Of a stretch of DNA of 64,000 bases, positions 9,163-17,590 are shown piece by piece; the stretch's first letter is position 1; each line of letters begins with the position of its first letter. The notes under the pieces are model-generated. The model saw nothing but the letters and a program-made list of their open reading frames with translations. It was not told the origin of the DNA and did no database searches. The DNA is from Accumulibacter sp. (GTDB taxonomy: Bacteria; Pseudomonadota; Gammaproteobacteria; Burkholderiales; Rhodocyclaceae), in contig NZ_JAZKUG010000001.1 of NCBI RefSeq assembly GCF_036625195.1, positions 434,001-498,000 of the forward strand, in the 5' to 3' direction. A program made the position numbers and the translations under genes.

Positions 9163-9527
9163 GACCGGCGATGTTCAGAGCCGGCGGGTGGAAGCACACG
9201 AGCGCCGCGCTCTGCCCACCATTCGGGCTTGCTAGTGACGCCTCGCGGTACTGCGGATCCGGGAATGAGCAAACGAGGGAATTCGCCCAGCATGCGTTGC
9301 GCCGGCTGGCCGGCTTCGTCAACGCGCTCAAGCTGCGGCATCGGGACATCGAGGTGGGGGACGAGTTGAAGGGACTGATCTCGAGTCCGAGCCATGGTGA
9401 CACGGCATTCTGGTCGGCCGGGGTCAGCAGGAACCTTCGCCCGTCTGTGCGAGAGAGCGACGCGAGCCTCCGGTTCCGCGGAGTCGACCACGGAGGACCG
9501 CTCTCACCGCCACCCGCGGTTCGCAGC
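9163..9527 (+). other. Gene-poor stretch with possible degraded coding remnant
   Basis: No convincing gene is present between the methyltransferase and the pentapeptide-repeat gene. On the plus strand a frame around 9265-9375 reads REFAQHALRRLAGFVNALK and onward, which weakly recalls the R...yaLr..lR segment of bestrophin/UPF0187 channel proteins. There is no start, no membrane segment and no continuation, so at best it is a fragment. The minus-strand frames here look like noise. Confidence 0.3.
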
Positions 9528-10298
9528 TCAGCGCCGCTCACGCAGGACGAAGGGTTCGATCAGCGCTTCCGGCACCGAGGGCGGCAGGTTGCGGGCGCCG
9601 CTGAAGTTGGCATTCCAGACATCGGCATTGGCGAGGTCGGCCTGCGCCATGTCGGCATCGCTGAAGACCGCGTGGCGCAGGGTCGCGCCGAGGAGTTTCG
9701 TGCCGACCAGTCGCGCGCCGGAGAAATCGGCGCTTTCGGCCGCGGCGCCAGTCAGATCGGCGCCGGACAGATCGGTACCGACCAGCCTGGCCCCGAGCAG
9801 CACGCCGCGAAAGGCATAGCAGCCCTTGATCGAACCGCCGGAGATGTCGATGCCCTCCATCAGGATGTCCTTGAGATAGGCGCCGGCGAAATCTGCCCGC
9901 GGCGCGCGGGTGTTGATCAGATTGGCGCCGAAGAGATTGGCGCCGCCCAGGCGGGCGTCGGATAGATCGGCATCATCGAAGGTGGCATGAAAGAGATCGG
10001 CGTCGCGGAAATCCGCCCTGGCGAGCTGCGCCCCGGTGAAGTTGGCCCATTTGGAATTGCTGCGACTGAAGTCCGCCCCTTGCAGGCGCGCCTCGCGCAG
10101 ATCCGCATTTTCCAGCTTGGCTCCGGCGAAGCGCGCACCGCGCAGGTCGCGACCGTCCAGCCTGGCCCGGCTCAAGTCACAGGCCGACAGGTCGGTGGCT
10201 GCCGCGGGACGGCCGCAATCGCCCGGCGGCAGATCGGTTGCCCGCGCCGGCAAGGCAGCGGTGGCAGCGAGCACAAGCACTGCAGACCAACTTTTCAT
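9528..10298 (-). CDS. Secreted pentapeptide-repeat protein
   Basis: A 256-residue exported protein. Residues 1-20 (MKSWSAVLVLAATAALPARA) form a signal peptide, so it should reach the periplasm. From about residue 37 nearly the whole chain is built of A(D/N)LXX-type five-residue repeats, for example LDGRDLRGARFAGAKLENAD, which fold as a right-handed quadrilateral beta-helix. Such proteins bind partners rather than catalyse reactions, and no specific role can be read here. A GGAGGACGACG site precedes ATG 10298. The first 20 codons and the ribosome-binding site are repeated imperfectly at 11408-11471. Confidence 0.85.
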   Translation of the reverse strand: MKSWSAVLVLAATAALPARATDLPPGDCGRPAAATDLSACDLSRARLDGRDLRGARFAGAKLENADLREARLQGADFSRSNSKWANFTGAQLARADFRDADLFHATFDDADLSDARLGGANLFGANLINTRAPRADFAGAYLKDILMEGIDISGGSIKGCYAFRGVLLGARLVGTDLSGADLTGAAAESADFSGARLVGTKLLGATLRHAVFSDADMAQADLANADVWNANFSGARNLPPSVPEALIEPFVLRERR

Positions 10299-10311
10299 CG
10301 TCGTCCTCCAA

Positions 10312-10662
10312 TTTCTTCGCGCGGTAAAGCGAGAGAAACCCGGCCCGGCGAGCCGCCTGCTGCTTCGGCGTACATGCTGCCGGCGGCAACTTGTACAGGC
10401 CGGCGAAACTCGCCCGCATCCCGCAGTAATCCCGGCAGTCTTCGCCAGACACAGGCATCACGCTCACACCTGCTGTGCCAGGCTGTAACGAAATCCGGCA
10501 TGGGACAGGGCCGAGGCTCGCGGATCGGCTGCACCATCAGCAACGGCGATGTTGCCCAGAAGCACCCCACTGAAAGTACACGCATGGCGATTGGCACCAA
10601 GGGCATCAATCTCGAAATGCATCCGCCCAGCGGGCGCCTTCTTCACGAATTTCGCACGATGG
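10312..10662 (-). pseudogene. Broken exported Cys-motif protein of unknown function
   Basis: Two minus-strand frames together resemble one small exported protein. The upstream part reads MHFEIDALGANRHACTFSGV and continues to a TGA at about 10464. The downstream part, in another frame, reads GEDCRDYCGMRASFAGLYKL and PPAAC before running into the pentapeptide gene. The pattern CRDYCG.RASF.G.Y..P...C is one I recall from uncharacterised periplasmic proteins of proteobacteria. The 5' end is missing next to the toxin stop codon, and at least one frameshift is needed near 10470. Family recognition is from memory and is tentative. Confidence 0.4.
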
Positions 10663-10968
10663 TTATTCCCGCCCGAAACCAGCTTCCCGCTGGCCACGTA
10701 TCGCCAACACGAAGACCGTATCGATCTCGGCAACATAGCGATACAGCGCCACATAGCCATGCGAGCGGCGCCCGATCACCAGTTCCCGCTTGCCGCCCTC
10801 GTCCGGGTGACCGATCAACGGGTTCGTTTCGAGCACACCGATGGCCGCGACAACCTCATGTATCCGCGCCACGGGGTTCTCGACCTGATGCTGATCGAGA
10901 TGATCGAGGTGATCGAGGATCCGGTCGAAGTTCTCTCGAACCTCGGGCGCCAGTTCGATGCGTGACAC
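10663..10968 (-). CDS. RelE/ParE-superfamily toxin
   Basis: A 101-residue protein of the RelE/ParE toxin superfamily. The N-terminal helices (LAPEVRENFDRILDHLDH) are followed by the beta-sheet core GHPDEGGKRELVIGRRSHGY and by VALYRYVAEIDTVFVLAIRG, the usual order of ParE-like folds. ParE toxins poison DNA gyrase, while RelE toxins cleave mRNA; the sequence fits ParE better, but the target is not proven. The antitoxin gene ends one base upstream of this ATG, a typical coupled toxin-antitoxin arrangement. Length is normal for the family and nothing looks broken. Confidence 0.82.
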   Translation of the reverse strand: MSRIELAPEVRENFDRILDHLDHLDQHQVENPVARIHEVVAAIGVLETNPLIGHPDEGGKRELVIGRRSHGYVALYRYVAEIDTVFVLAIRGQREAGFGRE

Positions 10969-10969
10969 G

Positions 10970-11254
10970 CTACTTCGCCAGCTTGCGCGCTGCCGGGCGC
11001 TTCACCGCCTTGCCGGCTACACGCCCCTCAAGGTAGCTGCGCATCTCGCTCCACGGAAGCGTCTTGCCGGCTTCGACGATGCGGGCATAGCGCTCTTCCG
11101 CCAAGGCATCGAACTCGGCCCGGCGCTCGGCCTGCTCGGCCTTTTCGGCAATCGCTTCAAGGATGAAGTTGTGTGGGGTCGTGCCGGCACGCCCGGCCGC
11201 TTTGGCCACGCGGGCTTTCAGGTCGTCGGGGATACGGATGGTCGTGGTGCTCAT
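10970..11254 (-). CDS. Ribbon-helix-helix antitoxin
   Basis: A 94-residue antitoxin partner of the ParE-like toxin. The N-terminus TTTIRIPDDLKARVAKAAGR is a classic ribbon-helix-helix DNA-binding motif (beta strand then two helices), which normally binds as a dimer to its own promoter. The C-terminal half is charged and ends in a lysine-rich tail, the part expected to wrap and neutralise the toxin. ATG 11254 is preceded by GGAGCTTTCC. Autoregulation of the pair is likely from family behaviour; the operator itself was not identified. Confidence 0.82.
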   Translation of the reverse strand: MSTTTIRIPDDLKARVAKAAGRAGTTPHNFILEAIAEKAEQAERRAEFDALAEERYARIVEAGKTLPWSEMRSYLEGRVAGKAVKRPAARKLAK

Positions 11255-11407
11255 GGAAAGCTCCGGGCGGGACTCGATACGGATTCAATGTAGCACACCG
11301 GTGACACACGAATAAGCCGGGGCCACCAATCAACCCACGAAAGACCAATTCATGCTGACCGCGTATCAGTCGGTACTTGGCTGCCGCCCGATGTGCGCGC
11401 GATCGGG

Positions 11408-11471
11408 CAAGGCCCGCAGCGGCGGCAACGAGCACAAGCAACGCAGACCAGCTTTTCATCGTCGTCCTGCA
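11408..11471 (-). repeat. Imperfect copy of the 5' end of the pentapeptide gene
   Basis: This stretch repeats bases 10250-10309 in the same orientation. It includes the ribosome-binding site, the start codon (ATG at 11459) and about 16-20 signal-peptide codons: MKSWSALLVLVAAAA here against MKSWSAVLVLAATAA in the pentapeptide gene. No pentapeptide repeats follow; the frame drifts into unrelated sequence and ends near 11157. It is a partial duplication or the scar of a lost paralogue. The two copies bracket the toxin-antitoxin pair and the broken Cys-motif gene. Confidence 0.7.
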
Positions 11472-11545
11472 AACGAAAGTCTGCTACGATCCGTCCGGCT
11501 GCCGCACCTTCTCGTCCCAGCTTCCCCTGCGGCAGACCACCCGCC

Positions 11546-13012
11546 ATGACCCTGCCATCGGCCACCGAGCACAGCCTGCTGACCACGCTGTTGCGCCTGA
11601 GCGAGCTGTTGCCGCCGACTTACGCGCGCTTTCGTCCGCTGCTGGCGGACGCGCTGCTGTTCTTCCTCGACCGCCTCCCGCCACGCCGCCAGCAGGAAAT
11701 CTTCGCCGCCCAGCTGGCACTGCCGGTCAATGCCAGCCGATCGCGGCGGCTGCTCGCGCTGTTCCGCCTCTGCCCCACCCTGCACAAGCTCGGGCAGGTG
11801 GTCGCCCACGATCGGCGCCTGTCCGGTGACCTGCGCCGGCATCTGCAGGAACTCGAAACGCTCGTGCCGACCGATTCCTTGCGGGCCGTCCGGCCGCAGC
11901 TCGAACGCGAGCTGGGCCAGGTCACGGGCCTGCGCATCGCGCGCAAGGCACTTGCCGAGGCCAGCGTCGCCGTCGTCGTTCCCTTCGTCTGGCAGCCGGC
12001 GGCGAACGGACCGCCGCAGCACGGCGTCTGCAAGGTGCTGCGGCCGGGCGTCGAGCAGCGGCTGGAAGAGGAACTCGCCATCTGGCCGGCGCTCGGCAGC
12101 CACCTCGAGGAGCGCTGCGTCGCGCACGGGCTGCCGGTGTTCGACTACGCCAACACCCTCGACAGCGTTGCCCGCCTGCTCGCCAATGAAGTCCGCCTGG
12201 AGCGCGAGCAGGCTCATCTGCGCCAGGCCGCCGAGTTCCATGCCAACGCAGCGGACATCGTCATCCCGCATCTCTTCCCTTTTTCGACACCGACCGTCAC
12301 CGCCATGCAGCGGGTCGATGGCTGCAAGGTGACGGTGCAGGATCTGCCGCCGAGGGAGATGCGACGGCGCGCCGAACGAGTGGTCCGCGCCCTGCTCGCG
12401 CAGCCCTTCTGGCGAAGCGGCGAGGCCGGGGCCACTTTCCATGCCGACCCGCACGCGGGCAACCTGCTGGCGATGCCGGACGGGCGACTGGCCATTCTCG
12501 ACTGGGCGCTGACGACGACCCTGTCCAAACGGCAATGCGAAGCGGTCGTGCAACTCGTTCTCGGCGCCCTGACACTGAACCACCGGCGTGCCTGCATGGC
12601 GATCGCCGGGCTCGGCCACGTGATCGACGACGAACAGGTCGAGGCCGCAGTCGGACAGGCGATCGGCCGGGTACGCAGCGGCCGCTTCCCGGGGTTCGAC
12701 TGGATGACGTCCCTGCTGGACGCACTGGCGGCGACTTCGGCAGTCCGCTTCCCCGAAGACGTCAGCCTGTTGCGCAAGGCGCTGCTGACCCTGGCGGGTG
12801 TCGCCGCCGACGTGTCGCCGGACATGGCGATCGATGGCGTCCTCGTCCGCGAAGGGGCGAGCCAGTTCATCGCCAGCCTCTGGTGGCGGCCCTGGGTCTG
12901 GCCGGACCGGCGCCCGCGCGGCGGCGCCCACCTCTCGAATGCCGACCTGTTCGGTCTCGGCGCCGAGATACCGGCCAGCGTGCTCCGTCTCTGGGCCGGG
13001 AGCCGCATCTGA
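11546..13012 (+). CDS. ABC1/AarF/UbiB-family atypical kinase
   Basis: A 488-residue protein of the ABC1 (AarF/UbiB) family. These are kinase-like ATPases, the best known of which (UbiB) supports ubiquinone synthesis. The family signature KLGQ occurs in LHKLGQVVAHDRRLSGDLRR. The catalytic-loop equivalent HADPHAGNLL and the metal-binding LDWAL (DFG-like) follow at about residues 300-325. I chose ATG 11546 because translation from the upstream in-frame ATG would cover the repeated signal-peptide fragment and is rich in low-complexity residues. It is shorter than E. coli UbiB (546) and lacks an obvious C-terminal membrane anchor. It stands alone, so the substrate is open. Confidence 0.75.
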   Translation: MTLPSATEHSLLTTLLRLSELLPPTYARFRPLLADALLFFLDRLPPRRQQEIFAAQLALPVNASRSRRLLALFRLCPTLHKLGQVVAHDRRLSGDLRRHLQELETLVPTDSLRAVRPQLERELGQVTGLRIARKALAEASVAVVVPFVWQPAANGPPQHGVCKVLRPGVEQRLEEELAIWPALGSHLEERCVAHGLPVFDYANTLDSVARLLANEVRLEREQAHLRQAAEFHANAADIVIPHLFPFSTPTVTAMQRVDGCKVTVQDLPPREMRRRAERVVRALLAQPFWRSGEAGATFHADPHAGNLLAMPDGRLAILDWALTTTLSKRQCEAVVQLVLGALTLNHRRACMAIAGLGHVIDDEQVEAAVGQAIGRVRSGRFPGFDWMTSLLDALAATSAVRFPEDVSLLRKALLTLAGVAADVSPDMAIDGVLVREGASQFIASLWWRPWVWPDRRPRGGAHLSNADLFGLGAEIPASVLRLWAGSRI

Positions 13013-13047
13013 TCGCAACCGCTGGCCCGGGCGCAGACGCGCCGGCA

Positions 13048-14517
13048 TCAGCGCGCGCAGGTCGCAGGCGCGGCGACGATGACCGCCTGCAGAACGGCAG
13101 CGACATCCGTGTTGGTGATGTAGCGGCCATCATTGAAGCCGAGCACCTGGGCCAGCCCGGGGTCCACACCGTCGACTTCGTCGTAGAAGCGGTCGGCACC
13201 GGCCCCCTTGGCCCACAGCAGGGTGTTCTCGTTGGTGTGGGTGTGGTAATGCCACTTGACCCCGGGCAGGTTGCCCGCGCCGTTGTTGCGGATGGGCTCG
13301 AAGGCGACGCTGTCGGAGTGCGGGCCCATGGGCATGCCGTTGCCGTGGTCCGTCAGAACGATGAGCAGGGTCTCGTCCCAGCTGCTGTGGGCCTGCACCC
13401 AGTCCACGGCCACCTGCACCGCCCGGTTGAAGTCGATCTGCTCCTCGATGATGCCGGCGGTATCCCTGGCGTGCGCGGCCCAGTCCACGGCGCCGCCCTC
13501 GACCATCAGGAAGAAGCCATCGCTGCCCTTGCTGAGGACGTTCAGGGCACCCCGGGTCATCGTCTCCAGGCTTGGCACGGTGTCGATGTAGGCCTTGCCA
13601 CTGGGAGTCGGGGCCCCGCGTCCGACCACGGCGCCGTCGCGACGGTACTGCAGGGTGTCATGGACCTGCGGCAGGCCGATGATCTTGCGGCCGGTCAGCG
13701 CCAGGGCGCCTTTCGCCAGTGCCTCGAAGTCGGACCTGGTCTGCACGAGTTGCCACTTTGCGCGGTCGTTGACCGTGTTCCAGGCGGTCCGCGACATGTA
13801 GCCGCCGCCAGTGCCGGTGTCTTTGGCGAAGACCGGTGCGGCGCGCAGCCTGCCGTTGCTGTCGTAGTCGGGATGGCCAGCACCCATGATCAGGTCGACC
13901 GCCGGGTTGTCGACCATCGCCTGGCTGATCTCGCCGTAGTTGTTGCGATTGCGGTTCGTCGCAGCGAAAGCGGCGGGCGTGGCATGGGAAAAGGGCACGC
14001 TCGAGACGATTCCCGTCGCCTTGCCCTGCGCCTTGGCACACTGGGTAATCCAGGCGAGGTCCTGGGCGAAGTTGTCGACGCCGATGGCGTTGTTGTAGGT
14101 TTTCACGCCCGTCGCCAGGGCGGTGCCGGCGGCGGCGGAATCGGTGTGGTCGCGCTTGATGTAGTCGTAGCCGTTGAAGTGACTCGGAAAGCCACCGTAG
14201 TTCCCGGCGTTTGGCGTCTTGTCCCACGCGCTGGCCGGATCGTACGACACCGTCGGCACAGCGTTGTGGGTCGGTGTGGTCGAGGTGTTCAACGGATAGG
14301 TGGTCATGCCCAGCTTCACCGGGAACCGGTCATAGGCTTGCATGCCCTTCCGACCGTATTGATAGTAGCTGGCCATGTCCCAGGTGCCCCAACTGGCACC
14401 GTCGCTGATGAACAGCAGCACGTTCCGCGCCGGGGCGGCCTGGGTGAGGGTGGCGGCAAGGCACAGGGTGAGCAGGCCCAAGGTAGCGAGCAGGTGGCTG
14501 GCGATTCGCGCGCGCAT
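13048..14517 (-). CDS. Exported alkaline phosphatase (PhoA superfamily)
   Basis: A 489-residue secreted alkaline phosphatase that would release phosphate from organic esters in the periplasm. Residues 1-26 form a signal peptide (MRARIASHLLATLGLLTLCL and on, cleaved near TQA-AP). Metal and active-site motifs are present: LLFISDGASWGTWD near the N-terminus, the nucleophilic serine in HTDSAAAGTALATGVKT, MVEGGAVDWAAHARDTAGI, LIVLTDHGNG and a late H-rich WHYHTHTNENT. These match the bacterial alkaline phosphatase superfamily. ATG 14517 starts directly at the signal peptide; the frame is open further upstream but that part belongs to a helicase remnant. It converges with the ABC1 kinase gene, 35 bases away. 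Confidence 0.9.
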   Translation of the reverse strand: MRARIASHLLATLGLLTLCLAATLTQAAPARNVLLFISDGASWGTWDMASYYQYGRKGMQAYDRFPVKLGMTTYPLNTSTTPTHNAVPTVSYDPASAWDKTPNAGNYGGFPSHFNGYDYIKRDHTDSAAAGTALATGVKTYNNAIGVDNFAQDLAWITQCAKAQGKATGIVSSVPFSHATPAAFAATNRNRNNYGEISQAMVDNPAVDLIMGAGHPDYDSNGRLRAAPVFAKDTGTGGGYMSRTAWNTVNDRAKWQLVQTRSDFEALAKGALALTGRKIIGLPQVHDTLQYRRDGAVVGRGAPTPSGKAYIDTVPSLETMTRGALNVLSKGSDGFFLMVEGGAVDWAAHARDTAGIIEEQIDFNRAVQVAVDWVQAHSSWDETLLIVLTDHGNGMPMGPHSDSVAFEPIRNNGAGNLPGVKWHYHTHTNENTLLWAKGAGADRFYDEVDGVDPGLAQVLGFNDGRYITNTDVAAVLQAVIVAAPATCAR

Positions 14518-14658
14518 CAGGATCTCTCCGGCAATGAACAGGGAGCGGGAGCCGACTTTATACCCGAAAGATGGCCCGAAGCCAGACGCCGGCCACGGAT
14601 TCCCTGCCCGGCGCAGTGACCGTCCCGGTCCCCACCGCGGGGCCGTCTGCCGCTGGTC

Positions 14659-15014
14659 GATCATCTTGCCCGCGCCGGGGTCGTCGGCGAGCAGGAAGCG
14701 CAAGGACTGTCGCTGCAGCATGGATTGATAGACGGCAGTGATCTGGTGCTGCAGCGGCTCGACGACCGAGGCATGGACGGCCAGAGCGGGATCGAACAGG
14801 TGCGCGAGGCGGATGCGCTGCGCGTCGGAAAGCAGACGGAAGAGCGCACCGTCGCCGTCAAGACTCCACGGGAGGCCTTGCTCGACGATGTCCAGCATGG
14901 GCTCGCTATCCCAATAGAGCAGCTGATTGGCCACCTTGCGGTCGGCGGTCTTGTCGGTCAGCCCCTGCGCTTCGGAACCGAACCACTGCACGTTGACCAC
15001 GGTGACCAGGCTTA
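14659..15014 (-). pseudogene. Stump of an SNF2-like helicase (N-terminal part only)
   Basis: The minus strand reads the N-terminal region of a large SNF2-family helicase. It begins VTVVNVQWFGSEAQGLTDK, continues GDGALFRLLSDAQRIRLAHL and reaches the Q-motif (VEPLQHQITAVYQSMLQRQS) and Walker A region FLLADDPGAGK. It then breaks off: GAGK is followed by M instead of T, and the expected helicase motifs are missing. Related full-length proteins have several hundred more residues and often occur in phage-defence islands, including DISARM-type loci (family knowledge, not tested). This is a truncated relic. It shares an open frame with the alkaline phosphatase gene downstream, which is coincidental. 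Confidence 0.65.
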
Positions 15015-15160
15015 CCGGGAAGACACCCGGCGCTGGCGCAACGGCGACATCTTCCGCGATATCGTCGGCAAGTGCATCCGGGCCCTGGTGAGCCGGGACT
15101 GGTGCGGGTGCTGGCAGGGCAACCTCCGGCCAGGGGGGAAAGCCTGGCGGTGTGAAGCGG

Positions 15161-15469
15161 TCAGGCGACCGCCCAGGTGGCGCCGTGTCCGTCCCCCCGA
15201 CCGGCAACGACCAAGGTCCCGGTACGCGGCAGGCAACGCCCCACGCCAATGGCGTTCTTCCGCATCGGCTCGATCATGACGGTCGTCGCTTCCACTCCCC
15301 GGTTGGTCGTCAGCGTTTCGCCGATCTGGCGGCTGCTCGGCGCCGCGCCTTGCGCCTCGCGGAAGATGCCGAGAACCATGCGCTTGCATTCGCCCGGCCG
15401 GAAAAAGCAGTTCCGCACCCGATGGACGTTGATCCGGATTATCCGCAGGTCGAATTGCGGGGAAAACAA
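15161..15469 (-). CDS. Small protein of unknown function, possible winged helix
   Basis: A 102-residue frame starting 8 bases after the hyfI stop codon. Its middle (FFRPGECKRMVLGIFREAQG, then SSRQIGETL) recalls small proteobacterial proteins in which a PGE..R.vL..LREA segment is followed by a reduced winged-helix motif and a terminal W.VA. The end here is HGATWAVA, which fits that pattern. This is memory-based recognition and the family has no assigned function. The first 20 residues may not be translated. It could be the last gene of the hyf operon or an unrelated relic next to the helicase stump. Confidence 0.4.
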   Translation of the reverse strand: MFSPQFDLRIIRINVHRVRNCFFRPGECKRMVLGIFREAQGAAPSSRQIGETLTTNRGVEATTVMIEPMRKNAIGVGRCLPRTGTLVVAGRGDGHGATWAVA

Positions 15470-15476
15470 CTCCTGA

Positions 15477-16001
15477 TCAGCCCGGCGCCAGCCGACACCG
15501 CCGCACCGCCGTCAGAATCCCGCGCAAAATCTCGATCGGCGGCGGCGGGCAACCGGGCACGGCGACGTCGACCGGAATGACGTTGGCGACGCGTCCGCAA
15601 CTCGCGTAGCTCTCGCCAAAGAGCCCGCCGTCGCAACCGCAATCGCCGACGGCGACGACCAACTTGGGCGCCGGCGTGGCCTCGTAGGTTCGGCGCAGGG
15701 CCACTTCCATGTTCCGCGAAACCGGTCCGGTGACCAGCAGCATATCGGCGTGGCGCGGGCTGGCGACGAACTTGATACCCAGCCCTTCGATGTTGTAGTA
15801 CGGATTGTTCAGCGCGTTGATTTCGAGTTCGCAGCCATTGCACGAGCCGGCATCGACCTGGCGGATGGTCAATGCCTGGCCAAGAATGGCAAGTAGTTCG
15901 TGCTGAATGCCGTCGCCTTCGACACCGTGCGCGGCGCTGAATTCGGGCGCCGCTTCGCTGCGGATGCCCTGCCCTGCGATCTTCTTGAGGATTCGCCACA
16001 T
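15477..16001 (-). CDS. hyfI: Hydrogenase-4-like small subunit (NuoB/HycG type)
   Basis: A 174-residue iron-sulphur subunit of the NuoB/HycG/HyfI family, which passes electrons from the catalytic large subunit through one [4Fe-4S] cluster. The cluster ligands are visible: C54 and C57 (SCNGCELEINAL), C121 (GDCGCDGG) and C151 (GCPPPP). The length is usual for a proximal-cluster subunit without extra ferredoxin domains. The start overlaps the end of the large-subunit gene by one base (ATG at 16001). It is the last recognisable gene of the operon and looks intact. Confidence 0.85.
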   Translation of the reverse strand: MWRILKKIAGQGIRSEAAPEFSAAHGVEGDGIQHELLAILGQALTIRQVDAGSCNGCELEINALNNPYYNIEGLGIKFVASPRHADMLLVTGPVSRNMEVALRRTYEATPAPKLVVAVGDCGCDGGLFGESYASCGRVANVIPVDVAVPGCPPPPIEILRGILTAVRRCRLAPG

Positions 16002-17590
16002 CAGAGATCGTGCCCCGTGTAGCTAAGGTTGAAGGACTTGTTGATCAGCGGGAAGTCCGGAACGATATTGCCGATGACCGCGTGCTCGAGCACCGGCCAG
16101 TTCTGCCAGGAGGGGTCGTGGCAGTGGCAGCGGCGGATTCTGTTGGCGCCACGCTCGCCGTCCCACTCGAGGGCGACGAAGACTTCGCCGCGCCAGCCTT
16201 CGATCCACCCTGCGCCAAGGGCAAGCTTTGCCGGCAGCCGCAACTCGCCACGGATATCGCTTCCACGGTCGCTCTCGCCCAAGCGCAGAAGGATGATGCG
16301 AATCAGGCGCAGCGATTCGAAGACCTCGTCGAAGCGTACGGCGACCCGCGCCGCGACATCGCCGCCGGTCCGCGTCGCCATGTTCACGGCAAGCTGATCA
16401 TAGGGGGCCCATGACTGGTCGCAACGCAGGTCGGCAGCCTGCGCGCTGGCACGGCCAGCGAGACCGGTCAGCCCGAGGCGGGCGGCGAGTGGGGGCGGCA
16501 CTTGGCCGGTGGTCATGAAGCGGTCCTGCAGGCCGGAATGTTCATCGTACACCTGTCGCAGGTCCCGCACTTCGCGCTCGATGGTGTCGCATTGTCGCGT
16601 CAGGCGGTCGGCAACCGCGCGCTCCACGTCTGATGCCACTCCGCCGGGGACGACGCAGTCCATCATCAGTCGATGGCCGAAAGCTTCGTTCGAGAGGCGT
16701 AGCCAGTCTTCCCTGAGTCGCGAGAACTGCGCCAGTCCGAAGGCGAAAGCCGCGTCGTTGCCGAGCGCACCCAGGTCACCGAGGTGATTTGCGATTCGCT
16801 CACGTTCGAGCAGCAGCGCGCGCAGCCAGGCGGCACGCGCCGGCACCGCATAGCCGGCAATCGACTCCAGCGCCGTGCAGTAGGCCCAGGCGTAAGCGAC
16901 TGTCGAATCGCCGGAAACCCTCCCGGCCAGGCGATGGCCGTCGAGTGGCGACAGCTCGGTGAAGCGCTGCTCGATCCCCTTGTGCTTGTAGCCCAGGCGC
17001 TGTTCGAGACGCAGCACTTTCTCGCCGACGACCGAGAAGCGGAAGTGCCCCGGCTCGATGATTCCAGCATGCACGGGTCCGACGGGTATTTCATGCACGC
17101 CATCGCCTTCGACGCGCACGAAGGCGTAGTCGGCGACTTCTCTGGCCGCACCAGCCCGCCCTGCCGCAGCATCGCGGCGCAAGGGAAGGCAAGCCTCTGG
17201 CCAAGTGCCATGGGCTAGCCACGGCCGCCGGTCGGCGGCACCGTCCGCAGCAATCCCCAAGAGATCGGCGGCAGCCCGCTGCATGCGGCCCGCAGAGGGG
17301 AACAACGACGCCAGGTCAGGATAGCCTGCACCCCGCTCGGCGAGCGGCAGGTCAAGCCACAGAAGGCCTTCGCGCACGGCATAGGCAGCCGAAACGACGA
17401 AACCGCCCGCGGCGCCGCGCGTCCGATCGGAGCCCCACAGCGCAACCAGGCGACCGCCCTTCGCCGCCACCCCGCGCGCGACCACTGCCCAGGTCTCCGA
17501 GCGCACCGTCGCGCGCCAGGCCGGCAACTCGCCCGGCAGGCGCTCGCAATCGAGACTGAAGCCGGCGATCGGCATCGCTTCAGCCGCCAA
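16001..17590 (-). CDS. hyfG: Hydrogenase-4-like large subunit lacking Ni ligands
   Basis: A 529-residue protein related to HyfG/HycE and to NuoC-NuoD fusions. The N-terminal 150 residues resemble the 30-kDa (NuoC) part; the rest is the 49-kDa/NiFe-hydrogenase fold, with GPVHAGIIEPGHFRFSVVGE, LGYKHKGIEQ and later HRLMMDCVVPGG. In real NiFe hydrogenases, four cysteines in RxCGxC and DPCxxC hold the metal. Here the positions read RVSGDS (224-229) and DPSWQNW (492-498), so no Ni ligand remains. The protein should therefore not turn over hydrogen. It fits the energy-converting-hydrogenase-related (Ehr) complexes, whose electron donor is unknown. The start overlaps hyfF by 11 bases. Confidence 0.82.
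   Translation of the reverse strand: MAAEAMPIAGFSLDCERLPGELPAWRATVRSETWAVVARGVAAKGGRLVALWGSDRTRGAAGGFVVSAAYAVREGLLWLDLPLAERGAGYPDLASLFPSAGRMQRAAADLLGIAADGAADRRPWLAHGTWPEACLPLRRDAAAGRAGAAREVADYAFVRVEGDGVHEIPVGPVHAGIIEPGHFRFSVVGEKVLRLEQRLGYKHKGIEQRFTELSPLDGHRLAGRVSGDSTVAYAWAYCTALESIAGYAVPARAAWLRALLLERERIANHLGDLGALGNDAAFAFGLAQFSRLREDWLRLSNEAFGHRLMMDCVVPGGVASDVERAVADRLTRQCDTIEREVRDLRQVYDEHSGLQDRFMTTGQVPPPLAARLGLTGLAGRASAQAADLRCDQSWAPYDQLAVNMATRTGGDVAARVAVRFDEVFESLRLIRIILLRLGESDRGSDIRGELRLPAKLALGAGWIEGWRGEVFVALEWDGERGANRIRRCHCHDPSWQNWPVLEHAVIGNIVPDFPLINKSFNLSYTGHDL

Noticed and set aside
12535..14619. A 694-codon plus-strand frame opposite the alkaline phosphatase
   Set aside because: The minus strand carries the signal peptide and phosphatase motifs; the plus translation is featureless.
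15152..15580. Plus-strand frame opposite the small unknown gene
   Set aside because: Its composition is typical of antisense translation, and the minus-strand frame has a better match and start position.
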